Source of the DNA: Nocardioides zhouii
Lineage (GTDB): Bacteria > Actinomycetota > Actinomycetes > Propionibacteriales > Nocardioidaceae
Reading direction: 5' to 3'
Assembly: GCF_004137345.1 (NCBI RefSeq)
Contig: NZ_SDWV01000022.1
Location: 23,525-87,524 of the forward strand
Length of the DNA: 64,000 nucleotides
Below are positions 9,608 through 18,779 of the stretch, piece by piece. The stretch's first letter is position 1; the number at the start of each line of letters is the position of its first letter. Under the pieces are notes generated by a model, which did not search any database, had not been told where the DNA came from, and saw only the letters and a list, made by a program, of their open reading frames with translations. The position numbers and the translations under genes are program-made.

Positions 9608-10699
9608 ATGAGCATGACCGAATCCAGCGGGGGCGACATGAGCAACGCTCAGCAGTCGCCTCCTCCCCGCTATTCCTTTCAGGTTCCCGAGGGATGGCCT
9701 CACTACGACGGGCCGCTCCACGGTCTGTTGGGCGAGCAGAAGGGCAAGTGCGCCATCTGCTCGGAGCGCGTGCGGTGGAGCAGCGAGGGACCGGGCACGG
9801 ACCGAGTGGTCGCATGTTCCTTCAGGCAGTGGGTCGACGACGATCTACTCCTGGGCCTCGTGTGCGCGAGGTGCTCGCGCCGGTACAGGACCCTCAGGGC
9901 CACGGCCGACGGCAAGGCGGTCCGCGGACTACCCCGGTTTCTTGCTGACCCGCCAGGGCAACGCTGCGCCGCGACCGCGGGGCTCGGCCGCCAAAGCCGG
10001 CCTCGGCGCTTCAACTCTCTGCTCGCGCCGACCGAGGTCCCCTCGCCCGAGTCGTGGTCCTACAGCAACACCGTGATGCACTCGCTGTTCTTGTGGCAAC
10101 GCGGACGGTGCGCGATCTGCTCGACGGGCCTGCCGGTCGTCACAAGAGCACGGTTCGTGCACGTCGACCACGACGACGACACTGGGCTGATTCGGGGCCT
10201 TCTGTGCCACCGCTGCAACACCTGCTTAGGCCAGGACTGGCAGCATGGATGGTGGGAACACCACGCACCCACGGTTGCGGCCTACGAGGAGTTCCCGCCG
10301 GCTCAAATCTGTCCCGCCACGCGTGGCCTCACGATGAGGGAGCGCAAGCGACCTGCGGCGTTGTCGTGGAGCGCCGATCGGAACGAGATCTTGCTGGACG
10401 GCATGCCGAAGGGCATCGCGTCCGACTCCAAGCCGGCCCCACCGCCATCGAAGTGGTTCGCCCTCCAGTACAAGGAGGTTGCACCTCCCGGTCTGCCGCC
10501 CGCGCTGGAGGCATCCCTGTTGATGTTGACCTCCGACGACGGGGGCGACTGGTTCGCGTTCTACATGGACCCGCCTCTTAACGCGGCGCTGAGGCAGCCG
10601 CAGTGCGTCCTGAAGGTGAAGCAGACGGACGTCCGCTCCGTCACTGAGCACGCAACACTTCAGGACGCGTTGGCTGCTGCGTTCAGGTCAACCGACTGA
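9608..10699 (+). CDS. Endonuclease VII-like HNH protein with duplicated zinc modules
   Basis: The start at 9608 is chosen because a GAGAGG sequence lies about eight bases upstream; the frame is open further upstream without coding bias. This 363-residue protein has two successive recombination-endonuclease-VII-like units. The first, near residues 35-85, has CAICSERVRW and later CARCSRRYR but lacks the catalytic HVDH. The second, near residues 165-215, has CAICSTGLP, HVDHDDDTGLIRGLLC and HRCNTCLGQ, the His-Asp-His metal/catalytic core flanked by zinc cysteines. The C-terminal 130 residues are unrecognised. Such proteins cut branched or phage DNA. The first unit looks like a degenerate duplicate. 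Confidence 0.82.
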   Translation: MSMTESSGGDMSNAQQSPPPRYSFQVPEGWPHYDGPLHGLLGEQKGKCAICSERVRWSSEGPGTDRVVACSFRQWVDDDLLLGLVCARCSRRYRTLRATADGKAVRGLPRFLADPPGQRCAATAGLGRQSRPRRFNSLLAPTEVPSPESWSYSNTVMHSLFLWQRGRCAICSTGLPVVTRARFVHVDHDDDTGLIRGLLCHRCNTCLGQDWQHGWWEHHAPTVAAYEEFPPAQICPATRGLTMRERKRPAALSWSADRNEILLDGMPKGIASDSKPAPPPSKWFALQYKEVAPPGLPPALEASLLMLTSDDGGDWFAFYMDPPLNAALRQPQCVLKVKQTDVRSVTEHATLQDALAAAFRSTD

Positions 10700-10785
10700 C
10701 ATGCCGCACCCGCTTCACCATGGCTGCCAAGCAACGATCAGGCGCTTCGGTACTGCGATGACGAATCACGCCGATACGTCAGGAC

Positions 10786-11010
10786 ATGAACGCCGAACCA
10801 ACCACGCCAACGACACGGGCGACGGACGAACACCTTCTTTCAATCGACGCTCTGGCGGCATGGATTGGCGTCAGTCCGCACACGGTGCGCAAGTGGGTGA
10901 CTAGGGGGCCCGCGACGGGACTGGTGCCACGGATGCTGCGCATCAACGGCCAGATCCGGTTCCGCCCCGATGACGTCCGAGTCTGGCTAGACACCAAGGA
11001 GATCCAATGA
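10786..11010 (+). CDS. Excisionase-like HTH protein
   Basis: This 74-residue protein has a MerR/AlpA-type fold: LSIDALAAWIGVSPHTVRKW forms the helix-turn-helix, followed by a wing with RINGQIRFRPDDVRVWL. It overlaps the integrase start by ATGA, so translation is coupled. Small HTH genes directly before an actinobacterial integrase are usually recombination directionality factors. Confidence 0.85.
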   Translation: MNAEPTTPTTRATDEHLLSIDALAAWIGVSPHTVRKWVTRGPATGLVPRMLRINGQIRFRPDDVRVWLDTKEIQ

Positions 11011-12443
11011 GCACAACGTGGGGCGTGTACAACCTCCAGGGCAAACTGCCCGACGGAACGCACGTACAAGGAAGCGACCGGCGCAGCGTTCGCTGGTTCG
11101 TGCGCTGGCGCGTCAACGGCGCCGAGCGCAAGCGGACCTTCCGACAGAAGGGTCACGCCACTAGCTGGCGAGATCACCTCGACAAGGCACGCCTGATGGG
11201 TTGGCCCGCTGACGATCGCGGTTGGCCGATCGATCCGACAGCGCAGGTCGCTCACGTGGCCGACGGCCCCGTCGATGACACGACTGGCGGCGACATGTCG
11301 TTCGCCGACTACTGCGACGACATCTGGTATCCCGCAGCAAAGACCGACTGGTCTCATAAGAACCGGATCAGTCACCGACACAACTACCAGACCGCAATTG
11401 GACTTCTCCGCTACACGGCTGGCGACCCGCGCGTACGACCCACACTGGGCGTCAGCGTTGGCGACTCCATCCGCCTCAAGGACATCGTTGCCGACGACGT
11501 CCTAGCCGCCATCGCTGCACGAAAGCGGATGAACGGAACTACTGCAGCCGTCAACCGTCGACGCATTGCGAAGGCATACGAGGTGGGCTCCGAGGACGTG
11601 GATCTGCTTGAGGAACGAGCATCAGAAGCGACCGTCCGGGGGTTCTACATCACCCTCGCGATGATCCTGCGCGCTGCCTACAACAGCGAGCGGATCCCGC
11701 GGAACCCACTCGTGGGCACATCTAAGCGCGCCCCCAAACCAAAACAGGCACGCATGAGCGATCGCGTGGTGCCCTCCATCGATGAAGTGTTTGACCTCGC
11801 GGACGCAATCGCTGAACTCGGTCCCCTTGGAAGCGACGGACGACCTGCCGGGGAACGGTTCCGGTCCTTGGTCCTTTGTGGTGGAACGCTCGCGCCGAGG
11901 CCGGGCGAACTCGCCGCCCATCGGCCCGAATGGATCGAATGGGATTCGGCGCCTGTCGTCTTCTGGTTCAAGAAGACCGAAGCCGCCATCTACGACCCAA
12001 GAGAAGGCATTCGCGGCAGGCAGGTCCGCCCTCTGAAGCACCGCGCTGACGAGGACGCGCGCTCGGTTCCTGCGCTTGCAGCCGTGGCGGACGCTCTCAA
12101 GACCCACTTCGAACGTGGCTATGCCTCGGCCGACCGCACGTGGACCAGCGCCACCGGAAGCGCTGGCCTGGACTGGCACAACCTCACTGACACGTACTGG
12201 AAACCTGCCTGCGAGAAGGTCTTCCGCGGCTCTGCGAAACCCCAACTCGCATCCATGACGCCCAGCATTCTCCGCAAGGCTGCCATTACATTCTGGCTCG
12301 ACTCCGGCATCACCCCATACCTCGCATCAGACTGGGCCGGACACTCCGAAGACGTCTCGCGGCGCTACTACGCAGGCAGAGCCAGCACATCGTTCGCAAC
12401 CGAGGCAGCCCTTCTGACCGCGCATCGTGGGGCGACCGCCTGA
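11007..12443 (+). CDS. Tyrosine recombinase/integrase
   Basis: This 478-residue integrase has an N-terminal arm domain (RWFVRWRVNGAERKRTFRQK), a core-binding domain with an unusually long helical insertion (residues about 95-240), and a C-terminal catalytic domain. Catalytic features are LAPRPGELAAH (first Arg), an ILRKAAITFWL box where the usual His of HxxR is replaced by Ser (TPSILRK), WAGHSEDVSRRYYAG with the His and the nucleophilic Tyr. The missing His is tolerated in some members of the family. Together with the excisionase at 10786 it forms the recombination cassette of a second element. No attachment site was found beside it. Confidence 0.9.
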   Translation: MSTTWGVYNLQGKLPDGTHVQGSDRRSVRWFVRWRVNGAERKRTFRQKGHATSWRDHLDKARLMGWPADDRGWPIDPTAQVAHVADGPVDDTTGGDMSFADYCDDIWYPAAKTDWSHKNRISHRHNYQTAIGLLRYTAGDPRVRPTLGVSVGDSIRLKDIVADDVLAAIAARKRMNGTTAAVNRRRIAKAYEVGSEDVDLLEERASEATVRGFYITLAMILRAAYNSERIPRNPLVGTSKRAPKPKQARMSDRVVPSIDEVFDLADAIAELGPLGSDGRPAGERFRSLVLCGGTLAPRPGELAAHRPEWIEWDSAPVVFWFKKTEAAIYDPREGIRGRQVRPLKHRADEDARSVPALAAVADALKTHFERGYASADRTWTSATGSAGLDWHNLTDTYWKPACEKVFRGSAKPQLASMTPSILRKAAITFWLDSGITPYLASDWAGHSEDVSRRYYAGRASTSFATEAALLTAHRGATA

Positions 12444-12647
12444 GCATCCGAGCCGTGATGTCGGGGGCTCCACGAGGGCCTAATGGCACCCGACGTAGGC
12501 GAGGGCGGCAGAGTGCAGGCCGATCCACTGTTCAATGTCCGCTGCATGTCACTGGAAGCCCGCGAAGTGTCGAATGTGTACTGCGAGCTGGCAGGTCACT
12601 CCACCGCATTAACTGGGGCCGGTTAACTCGTCACCCAACCCGGCAAG

Positions 12648-12881
12648 GTGCTGATCTTCTACTCGGAGGAGTACGTCGACGCACTGCATCCTCCACACGT
12701 CCCCCATCAGCAGGTGCTTTGCGCGATCGCTGACCATCTCGCGCCTGACCTAGCCGCGCGGATCCCCACGAAGATCGTCGAGGACGCGATCTTCCTGGCT
12801 GCGCTGGGAGATGACGTCAGCACGGGCATCGATGTGCTCCAGGAGCACATCGCCGGCCAAATAGCTGACCCGGAGCAGTAG
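12648..12881 (+). CDS. Small hypothetical protein
   Basis: A 77-residue open frame from a GTG at 12648 has moderate coding bias and a plausible helical composition (LCAIADHLAPDLAARIPTK, then IDVLQEHIAGQI). There is no clear ribosome binding site and I recognise no family. It may be real or a chance frame. The surrounding 12.44-13.25 kb is otherwise empty. Confidence 0.45.
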   Translation: MLIFYSEEYVDALHPPHVPHQQVLCAIADHLAPDLAARIPTKIVEDAIFLAALGDDVSTGIDVLQEHIAGQIADPEQ

Positions 12882-13245
12882 CTGTCGTCTGTACATCAAC
12901 GACTCGCGCCGAGGACCCCAACGGCACAGATAGTCAGGTGGGAGCTCCGTCACGCCCGCTTGCGCACCGCAACAAACAGCGGGATACCTGCCTCCCCGTT
13001 GGCTTCGCACCTGCCGATAGGTACCCCAGACGGCGGGAACAGCTTGGCACTGTTGCTGGGGAAGCTCCGCCATGAGCGGATTCACGCACGAGTCACCACA
13101 CAATCACATCGATCCGGCCTTGGTGCGTGCTTCACCCGGGTGCAGGTTCGATGCAGCTGGCAAATGGGCCACCGCGTGACTTTGGCTCAACGCCCGCCCC
13201 ACACTCGGAGCCGTCGACGGACTTAGACCGCCCACGCCGGCCTCG

Positions 13246-13935
13246 CTAGTCGGAGCCCGCTCGGTCGAACAACCGCTCTGGACCACTCAGGCTGTAAACA
13301 TTGGCGAGCCTCTGGCGCGCTCGGGGGCCGCCTGACTTCCCCCTCGCCTCCAGTCGCACCACACCCGCGCGTTCCAGAGCCGCCAGCCGGGTACGAAAAC
13401 GCCGTTCCGAGACCCCCGTGGCTTCTTGGAATGGCCTGCGGGCGAATGCCACGCGCGGCGAGCCCACCTCCACCATCCGGTCCAACAACGCGGCGATGAT
13501 CATGGCGTCAATCTCGTGAGCCTCCTCCAGCAGGCGCGGGAGCGCATCATCCCAACGGGCCACCAGACGGCGCGCTTCCTCCCGGTACCGATCCCGATCA
13601 TGGAGCGCCGCTGGGCGAGCCTGTTCGGTGGCGCGTTGCCACACCTTCGAGAGGTAGCGACGGTAGGCCAGGGCCGTGCGCGAGTGCCCCTTGGCGAACT
13701 TTGCCTGCTGCCCCAACCTTCTCTTGGGGTCAAGAACGAGCGCCAGCCAGTCTTGTTCTCCCATTCCGCTACACACCGCGCTGAGTGCCGTGGCCATCAA
13801 CGCATGATCGACGGCCTTGTCACCGCCCTCCTTCAATCGGTCCGGCGACACCCCGTCAGTGAGCATGTCGATGTACCGCGCTCTTAGTGCCCTGGGCTCG
13901 AGGGATTGCTGCGACTCGACTTGCTCGGCATTCAT
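13246..13935 (-). CDS. Hypothetical protein with C-terminal winged-helix domain
   Basis: This is a 229-residue protein with strong codon bias. The N-terminal 150 residues are helical and charged, with no recognised domain. The C-terminus has a winged helix-turn-helix (FQEATGVSERRFRTRLAALE, then RAGVVRLEARGKSGGPRARQ), suggesting DNA binding. The architecture recalls plasmid or element replication/partition accessory proteins, but this is inference. It stands alone between non-coding stretches. Confidence 0.7.
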   Translation of the reverse strand: MNAEQVESQQSLEPRALRARYIDMLTDGVSPDRLKEGGDKAVDHALMATALSAVCSGMGEQDWLALVLDPKRRLGQQAKFAKGHSRTALAYRRYLSKVWQRATEQARPAALHDRDRYREEARRLVARWDDALPRLLEEAHEIDAMIIAALLDRMVEVGSPRVAFARRPFQEATGVSERRFRTRLAALERAGVVRLEARGKSGGPRARQRLANVYSLSGPERLFDRAGSD

Positions 13936-14366
13936 GACTTTCCTTCAGCAGATGACCGGTGACCCTGCATTCATCGGCGACCTGCGGTATTCCTGAACCC
14001 GATCGGCGAAAACTTCTTGCCGCTGACCCACGGGTCAGCAGAAGCCGCCCACGCCCACGCCTGCCGCCCGGCACGGCTTCGCCAGGCCTCCGCTCGACGC
14101 GGCCACGCAGCCGGAAGTTCTGGTGTCATCAGCGCCGTGCGGCAAGGCGGCCCCTAAGACGCGGGCTACGCCCTTAGTGGGACCCCCCTCGTCCGCACCG
14201 TCCCGGCGGTGGACGCTGGATGCCGCGCCTACCGCCGGGACGGTCAAGACCAGAGTGCGGGACTCGAGCACGTCATCGGCACGTGTGTCGACCAGCTTGA
14301 TCAGCCATCTCAAAAAAGCTTGGTCGAAGAGGTACACCACGTCGCGATCGCGCCGATGAACTACAT
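13936..14366. other. Intergenic region between divergent genes
   Basis: This 430-base divergent spacer presumably holds the promoters of the flanking genes. A short A-run (CAAAAAAG) lies near 14311. No gene or convincing operator was found. Confidence 0.4.
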
Positions 14367-15338
14367 ATGACACACGAACCTCTCGACCACTGCCCCGCCT
14401 CGAACCCCACGACGGAGGTCGGCACCGACCCCGGTACGGCCGCCACCGGAACGCCCTTCTACTGGGAACTCGACGATGCCGGTTGGGACGCGTGCGAGAC
14501 CTACGTGTGCGATGAAGAGACGTACTTGGCTGGTGACCTTGTGCACGGCTTGGCGCTGCTCTCGATCGAGCAGTGGTGGCTCAGGCGCACGGACGTGCCT
14601 GTGCCAGCAGGATTCGACGATCACCGTGATCCCGACGACTACTCGGCTGCCATTGCAGCGATCCTCCAGGTCGCGGCATGGGAAGGCTGCGATGTGACTG
14701 ACGTCATCGAAGACGCCCAAACAAGGTGTTCCGGCTTTTCGGCGCTCGCCGCAAAGGCTGCGCGCGAACGCGTCGAGAAGTTCTCGGGGGCAGGCACACT
14801 GGCGAACCCGCAGGACCTATTGCACGATTGGAACCGGCTCGTCAAAGTGCATCGCGGCAACTGGGACTACACGCTCAAGCCCGGAACCGAGGATGAATCA
14901 GAGGACTGGGCGCACATCCCGATCCCCGACGAGGCTGCGCTCAAGTTCCGAGCCCTGCTTCTAGAACCGTTCGACGCCCTACGGCTGCACCATGCCGGCT
15001 TCAGCCCCGAGGAAGCCCTGCCTTACGTCGTCATCGCCGAATCGACCGGATGGTGGAACTGGCCAGACTTCAACGTTGTCGAGTGGGTCGTTGCGCGGGT
15101 GCCAGTCGACCGCGTCCGGACCTACGAGGGAAGATGCTCGACGGCCGAAGCGATTAAGTGGGAGGAACTGGTCAAGCAGTACAAGATCCCAGATTGCGAC
15201 CTCCTTGCCGCTATCCGGGCAGGCTTCTCTCCGACAACGGTTGTCGCTCATGCCGAAGAGTGGGCAAAGGCGGGTCAAAGCATCGGCGAGACGGCGCGCA
15301 ACCATTTGGCCACCGCCGATGAAGACTTCGGATGGTGA
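14367..15338 (+). CDS. Orphan protein sharing a GWW/WE-type module with the gene at 27743-28816
   Basis: This is a 323-residue protein. The N-terminal 150 residues are acidic and helical. The segment at about residues 225-295 (AESTGWWNW, VVEWVV, AIKWEELVKQYKIPDCDLL, AAIRAGFSP) aligns clearly with the 27743-28816 protein. That makes this an uncharacterised alpha-helical repeat family with a WE-8-residues-IPD-x-DL-x7-G-x-P pattern. No catalytic motif is visible. The start ATG follows AACTACAT directly and lacks a ribosome binding site, so it may be leaderless. The repeats suggest protein-protein interaction. Confidence 0.75.
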   Translation: MTHEPLDHCPASNPTTEVGTDPGTAATGTPFYWELDDAGWDACETYVCDEETYLAGDLVHGLALLSIEQWWLRRTDVPVPAGFDDHRDPDDYSAAIAAILQVAAWEGCDVTDVIEDAQTRCSGFSALAAKAARERVEKFSGAGTLANPQDLLHDWNRLVKVHRGNWDYTLKPGTEDESEDWAHIPIPDEAALKFRALLLEPFDALRLHHAGFSPEEALPYVVIAESTGWWNWPDFNVVEWVVARVPVDRVRTYEGRCSTAEAIKWEELVKQYKIPDCDLLAAIRAGFSPTTVVAHAEEWAKAGQSIGETARNHLATADEDFGW

Positions 15339-15521
15339 CCTGCGAGCAAACAAGACCTGCCGTAGTGCCCACTAATCCTCGGGACTTAACCGGTCCGCCA
15401 CAATGCAGCACCCACCTCAAACCATCGAGGGGTGCAAAAAGGTCCCGAGCGATCGCAGCGTCGCTCGAGGGCGATCGGTGTCATCCCCCGAGGTTAACAA
15501 CTCAGGAGAGCTCACGGGCAT

Positions 15522-15707
15522 GTGGACAACACCCGCCTTCTGGTTCGCCTACGACACAAACCTGACAGATATCTGGAACTGACAGTATTCAACCGAGTGG
15601 AGGCACCACTGCTGGAATTAGGCTTCGCGTTAGACGACGCGGACGTGCGCATTAGGTGGATGGACAGGAAAAATGTCGCAACGGGTCTCTTTACGGTGAC
15701 AAGATGA
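15522..15707 (+). CDS. Small hypothetical protein coupled to an HTH gene
   Basis: The 61-residue frame starts at a GTG preceded by CAGGAGAG and ends in an ATGA overlap with the next gene, which supports its reality. It has an ELTVFNRVEAPLLELGFALD segment and a basic C-terminus. I do not recognise the family. It is probably co-transcribed with the frameshifted HTH gene. Confidence 0.55.
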   Translation: MDNTRLLVRLRHKPDRYLELTVFNRVEAPLLELGFALDDADVRIRWMDRKNVATGLFTVTR

Positions 15708-15959
15708 ACGGCCGGCCTCAATCGTTTCCCCCCGGACGCCACCCACGACTGGCTCACCACAGACCAAGCCGCTGCCATCATGGGCGTGACCAGAAATGCC
15801 GTCAACGGCCGCGCCATGCGGGGTCGCCTCCCGAACGAGATGCATGACGGCAGGCGCTGGATCCGTCATGACCATCTGTTGCCCGTCAAACGAGCCGACC
15901 AGGTAAGCATAGGGACCGATCCGTTGGTCGGTTCAGAGCCGATGTTGGCGCCTAGTTGA
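15704..15959 (+). pseudogene. HTH DNA-binding gene with frameshift in a C6 run
   Basis: From the ATG at 15704, which overlaps the preceding stop as ATGA, the frame runs into a run of six C near 15728-15733. Removing one C restores an 84-codon reading frame with a clear helix-turn-helix (WLTTDQAAAIMGVTRNAVNG) and a wing (RLPNEMHDGRRWIRHDHLL). This resembles excisionase-like or small regulator proteins. Either the gene is broken, the run is misread, or slippage allows expression. Confidence 0.55.
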
Positions 15960-16000
15960 GTGCAGCTGACGTGTCCATGCTCTCGCCTATAGTGGATGCC

Positions 16001-16336
16001 GTGTGGAACATCGAGGGGCACGACATCGAACTGGCCGGCGGACCGTATGAATCGGATTGGGGTGCACCGCAAGTCATGGTTCACTGCACACGATGCCCAG
16101 ATGGTTCGGACAGGGGGTGGAACTTGTGGAGCGATCCTGACGAATTGGGGCTTGCTATTGAACCCGCAATTGGAATCGCAGTCGTGGCACAGCATCTGCG
16201 CGAAACCGGGGTCGATGTGCCGGATGGTGCCGAGGAAGGCGCGACCTTCATGGGCGTTCTTCAAAACGAGGTCGAAGCCGGGCTGGACGTTCTGCGTGAC
16301 TACTTCGAGACGACTGTCCACGCGCGACACGGCTAG
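16001..16336 (+). CDS. Hypothetical protein, probably leaderless
   Basis: The frame is open from 15956, but a TATAGT hexamer at 15988-15993 lies seven bases before an in-frame GTG at 16001. That fits a leaderless actinobacterial start, giving MWNIEGHDIELAGGP. The product is about 111 residues and acidic. It includes CTRCPDGSDRGWNLW, a possible Cys pair, and a helical C-terminus. No family is recognised. Confidence 0.6.
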   Translation: MWNIEGHDIELAGGPYESDWGAPQVMVHCTRCPDGSDRGWNLWSDPDELGLAIEPAIGIAVVAQHLRETGVDVPDGAEEGATFMGVLQNEVEAGLDVLRDYFETTVHARHG

Positions 16337-17020
16337 CTCGCGGTAGAGCAGGGCACTTCTCGAACGGCGGTCCCGTGCGCCTTGCGGTCCTCGCGCAACC
16401 GACGCTACAACCGTCGACGACCCTCAGGAAGACCCGGCCGACGAAGGCACCCCAGACCACCAGTTGACAACAAAGGGGAGCCGGATGGACGCACGTGGAT
16501 GGGGCTCCGAAACGGCCCGAGGCATGTCCCACCACACGCGAGAGGCAGATCCGAGGGGTTCGGACGCTTCGGCAAGGGCAAGCCAGTTGGCGCGCCGTGC
16601 ATGTTGGCCGCGCAGTCAAACGCCGAAATGTTCCCACCCGCTGCAGCCCTCAATCACTTACATGCCGGACATGGCCGCCATCGTCGTCGCCGCTTGCGGT
16701 CTCAGTTCTCGAGAAGGCGGATTTCCGGCGACATCAGCATCTTCCGAGCCGATCTTTCTCTGGCGGCCTTTTCGCGGCGAACCCATGCCTAGACCGCCGA
16801 TCTTTTCGGACGATCCAGAGCGTGACCGGCGTCACATCAAGTGACTAGCCAGTACGCCTTAGCGTTCGACAGGGCCTCGGCTTCGTCTTGAAATGCCTTG
16901 CCGGGAACGCCGGTCATGTCCAGATATCGGAAACCCACAGGAAGCTTGAGGTCGCTCGATGGCCGAAGCAACCGGCAACTTGCCCGCTCGGGCCGCTGTT
17001 CGCCGTGGAGGAGCAATCCG
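16337..17020. other. Intergenic region, nothing recognised
   Basis: This 684-base stretch has several overlapping frames with weak coding bias. One starting at 16485 has an AAGGGGAG-like site, but its translation is of low quality and Arg/Ser-rich. I do not call a gene. Confidence 0.4.
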
Positions 17021-17425
17021 ATGAAGGAATTCGAAATGATGAGGCAGTTGCGCTTCCTGATCGTTGACGACACTGCGGACATGCGCGAGTTGATGGTTCG
17101 GGTGGTCGAGCGCGAGGGACACGTGGCTGAGACGGCCGCGGACGGGGTCGAGGCAACAGTCGCGCTGTCTGCGCATCGGTACGACGTCATGCTGCTCGAT
17201 CTTTCTATGCCGCGCATGAGTGGTGAGGATGTCGTGCGCTGGCTTCACGCGCATCCCGACCGAACCGAGGGCATGCGCACCGTGGTTGTATCTGCTTGGG
17301 CCGGCGAGAGACGCGGAACGCTGCAGGAACTTGGGATCACGAGTGTTCTGGCCAAGCCATTCCGGCGGAAAGACTTGACCGATCTCATAGCCGACGTCGC
17401 TGCCGACATGCCTGCCGAGAGTTGA
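17021..17425 (+). CDS. Stand-alone response regulator receiver protein
   Basis: The start at 17021 follows a GGAGG site. The 134-residue product is essentially one CheY-like receiver domain: an acidic pair in FLIVDDTADMRELM, the phosphoacceptor Asp in YDVMLLDLSMPRMSGEDVV, Ser in VVVSAWAG and the conserved Lys in VLAKPFRRKDL. No output domain is fused and no histidine kinase gene lies near it. It may be controlled by a kinase elsewhere and act through protein contacts. Confidence 0.88.
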   Translation: MKEFEMMRQLRFLIVDDTADMRELMVRVVEREGHVAETAADGVEATVALSAHRYDVMLLDLSMPRMSGEDVVRWLHAHPDRTEGMRTVVVSAWAGERRGTLQELGITSVLAKPFRRKDLTDLIADVAADMPAES

Positions 17426-17428
17426 CCT

Positions 17429-18330
17429 GAGAGCGATCGCCAACTGCACGAGGCCCTCCATCCAGGGGATCGGATATTGCGCCTCACCATCGCGCCCACG
17501 GGACCCGGCCAGGTGGCTTAGTTCACGAAGGTCGCAACCAGGACACGTTCTGTTCGCATGTGGCGCGCGGTCCGTTGCGAGTTCCGCCTTTTGTGGCCGC
17601 GGGCGAAATCCCGCGACCTCCTCCACAACAAGCCCACGGCATCGCACCGTTTGGTAACGACCGCCCTTTATCGGCTTGATACCACGAGGCAGACCACTAT
17701 CCTTGCGGCCACAGGGAAGTCGATGCGGATGTGACCGTGGGGGTGCGCATCCGAGGGGAATCGACATGCAGGCCAAGCAGCCCCGCCTCTCCAACGGGAG
17801 GCGGGGCACTGCCATGTGATGTCAAACACAACCGCTGCGTAACATCCACGTGCGCTGCCATCCTGCCGCTCAAGGAGTCGTCCCACCCCCTGTGGTCGTC
17901 TGCCGGGGCCCGAAGGAGCCGGCTGGATGGCGAGCGGCTCCGACGGCTCGTCGGGCCAAGAGCTGGCCTGCGACTTGACCCGACGAGCCACCTTGCCGTT
18001 GTCGGCCGGCCAGCGCGGTCCAGTGATGGCTGGCTCTCGAGACTGCATGGACTCTGGTAGGCGTTTCAACTCAGCTTCGCCGCGACACGGTCATGCGGCG
18101 ACTGCAGGTCCGGTCCGTCAACCTGATTCACATCAACGTCCCAGGGTGGCGGCGCAAGTCCCTCCGTCATGTTGCCCCGGCTACGAACGCGGTTTGAGGC
18201 TGAGATTGCGCAGTTCGATGTTGTGATTCGACGCAGATGCGGTCGGGGTCGGCGACGCCTGACGCAGCAGACCCGTCGAGAAGTCTTACCTAAATTGGAC
18301 ACAAGATGCGCTTGGCGAGACGATCTACGA
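17429..18330. other. 0.9-kb intergenic region
   Basis: No convincing gene is present. It contains a strong GC hairpin at 17780-17807. Frames on both strands have low-complexity, poorly biased translations. The 3-prime part should hold the promoter of the Lsr2 gene. Confidence 0.45.
17780..17807 (+). terminator. Strong GC-rich stem-loop, possible transcription terminator
   Basis: A 10-bp stem, GCCCCGCCTC paired with GAGGCGGGGC, encloses an eight-base loop. No T-run follows. Actinobacterial terminators often lack one, but a structured RNA or regulatory hairpin is equally possible. Confidence 0.5.
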
Positions 18331-18666
18331 ATGGCGAAGACGACGGTTACCCATATCACTGACGACATCGACGGATCTAAAGATGCGACGGAGGTCGCCT
18401 TCTCCTTCGCTGGCGTCGACTATGTTATCGATCTGGGCAAGAAGAATGCCGCGGCCATGGAGAAGGCGCTTCGGCCGTATATAGACCATGCGACGAAGGT
18501 CCCCGCGCGTACGAGTGCCTCCTCGCGCCGGAAGTCCCCCCGTTCGGACGCTTCCCGCAGGGATCTAACAAAGGTTCGTGAATGGGCACGCGAACAGGGG
18601 ATCGAGGTGTCGGATCGGGGTCGGGTGTCAGCTTCTGTCATCGAGCAGTACGAGGCCGCCAACTAG
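18331..18666 (+). CDS. lsr2: Lsr2-family nucleoid-associated protein
   Basis: The start at 18331 gives a 111-residue protein of normal Lsr2 length. The N-terminal oligomerisation domain carries the family pattern (VTHITDDIDGSKDATEVAFS, FAGVDYVIDLG, LRPYIDHA). A basic linker (SSRRKSPRSDASRRD) follows. The C-terminal domain has VREWAREQGIEVSDRGRV and SVIEQYEAAN; the usual core is an AT-hook-like RGR, visible here as DRGRVS. Lsr2 binds AT-rich DNA and silences acquired genes in actinobacteria. A copy inside an island may help hide the element or compete with host silencing. Confidence 0.93.
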   Translation: MAKTTVTHITDDIDGSKDATEVAFSFAGVDYVIDLGKKNAAAMEKALRPYIDHATKVPARTSASSRRKSPRSDASRRDLTKVREWAREQGIEVSDRGRVSASVIEQYEAAN

Positions 18667-18779
18667 GTGGCATACGCGATGAGTTGGAACAGCTGATCGC
18701 GCAGGGCCCCACCCTCAGAGGCATTACGGCACCTACATCAGCAGGTCCGTGTGATCCGACGTGCAGAGTCGCGGCGGCG

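Noticed and set aside
12310..12528. Minus-strand frame at the integrase 3-prime end
   Set aside because: Shadow of the integrase C-terminus, no ribosome binding site.
16464..16844. Plus-strand frame after an AAAGGGGAG site
   Set aside because: Low-complexity Ser/Arg-rich translation, no domain, overlapping equally good frames.
17780..17807. Possible CRISPR-like or riboswitch element
   Set aside because: Only one hairpin is present, with no repeats, spacers or conserved riboswitch core.
16859..17815. 318-codon minus-strand frame over the receiver gene
   Set aside because: It is antisense to a clear response regulator and has no domain of its own.
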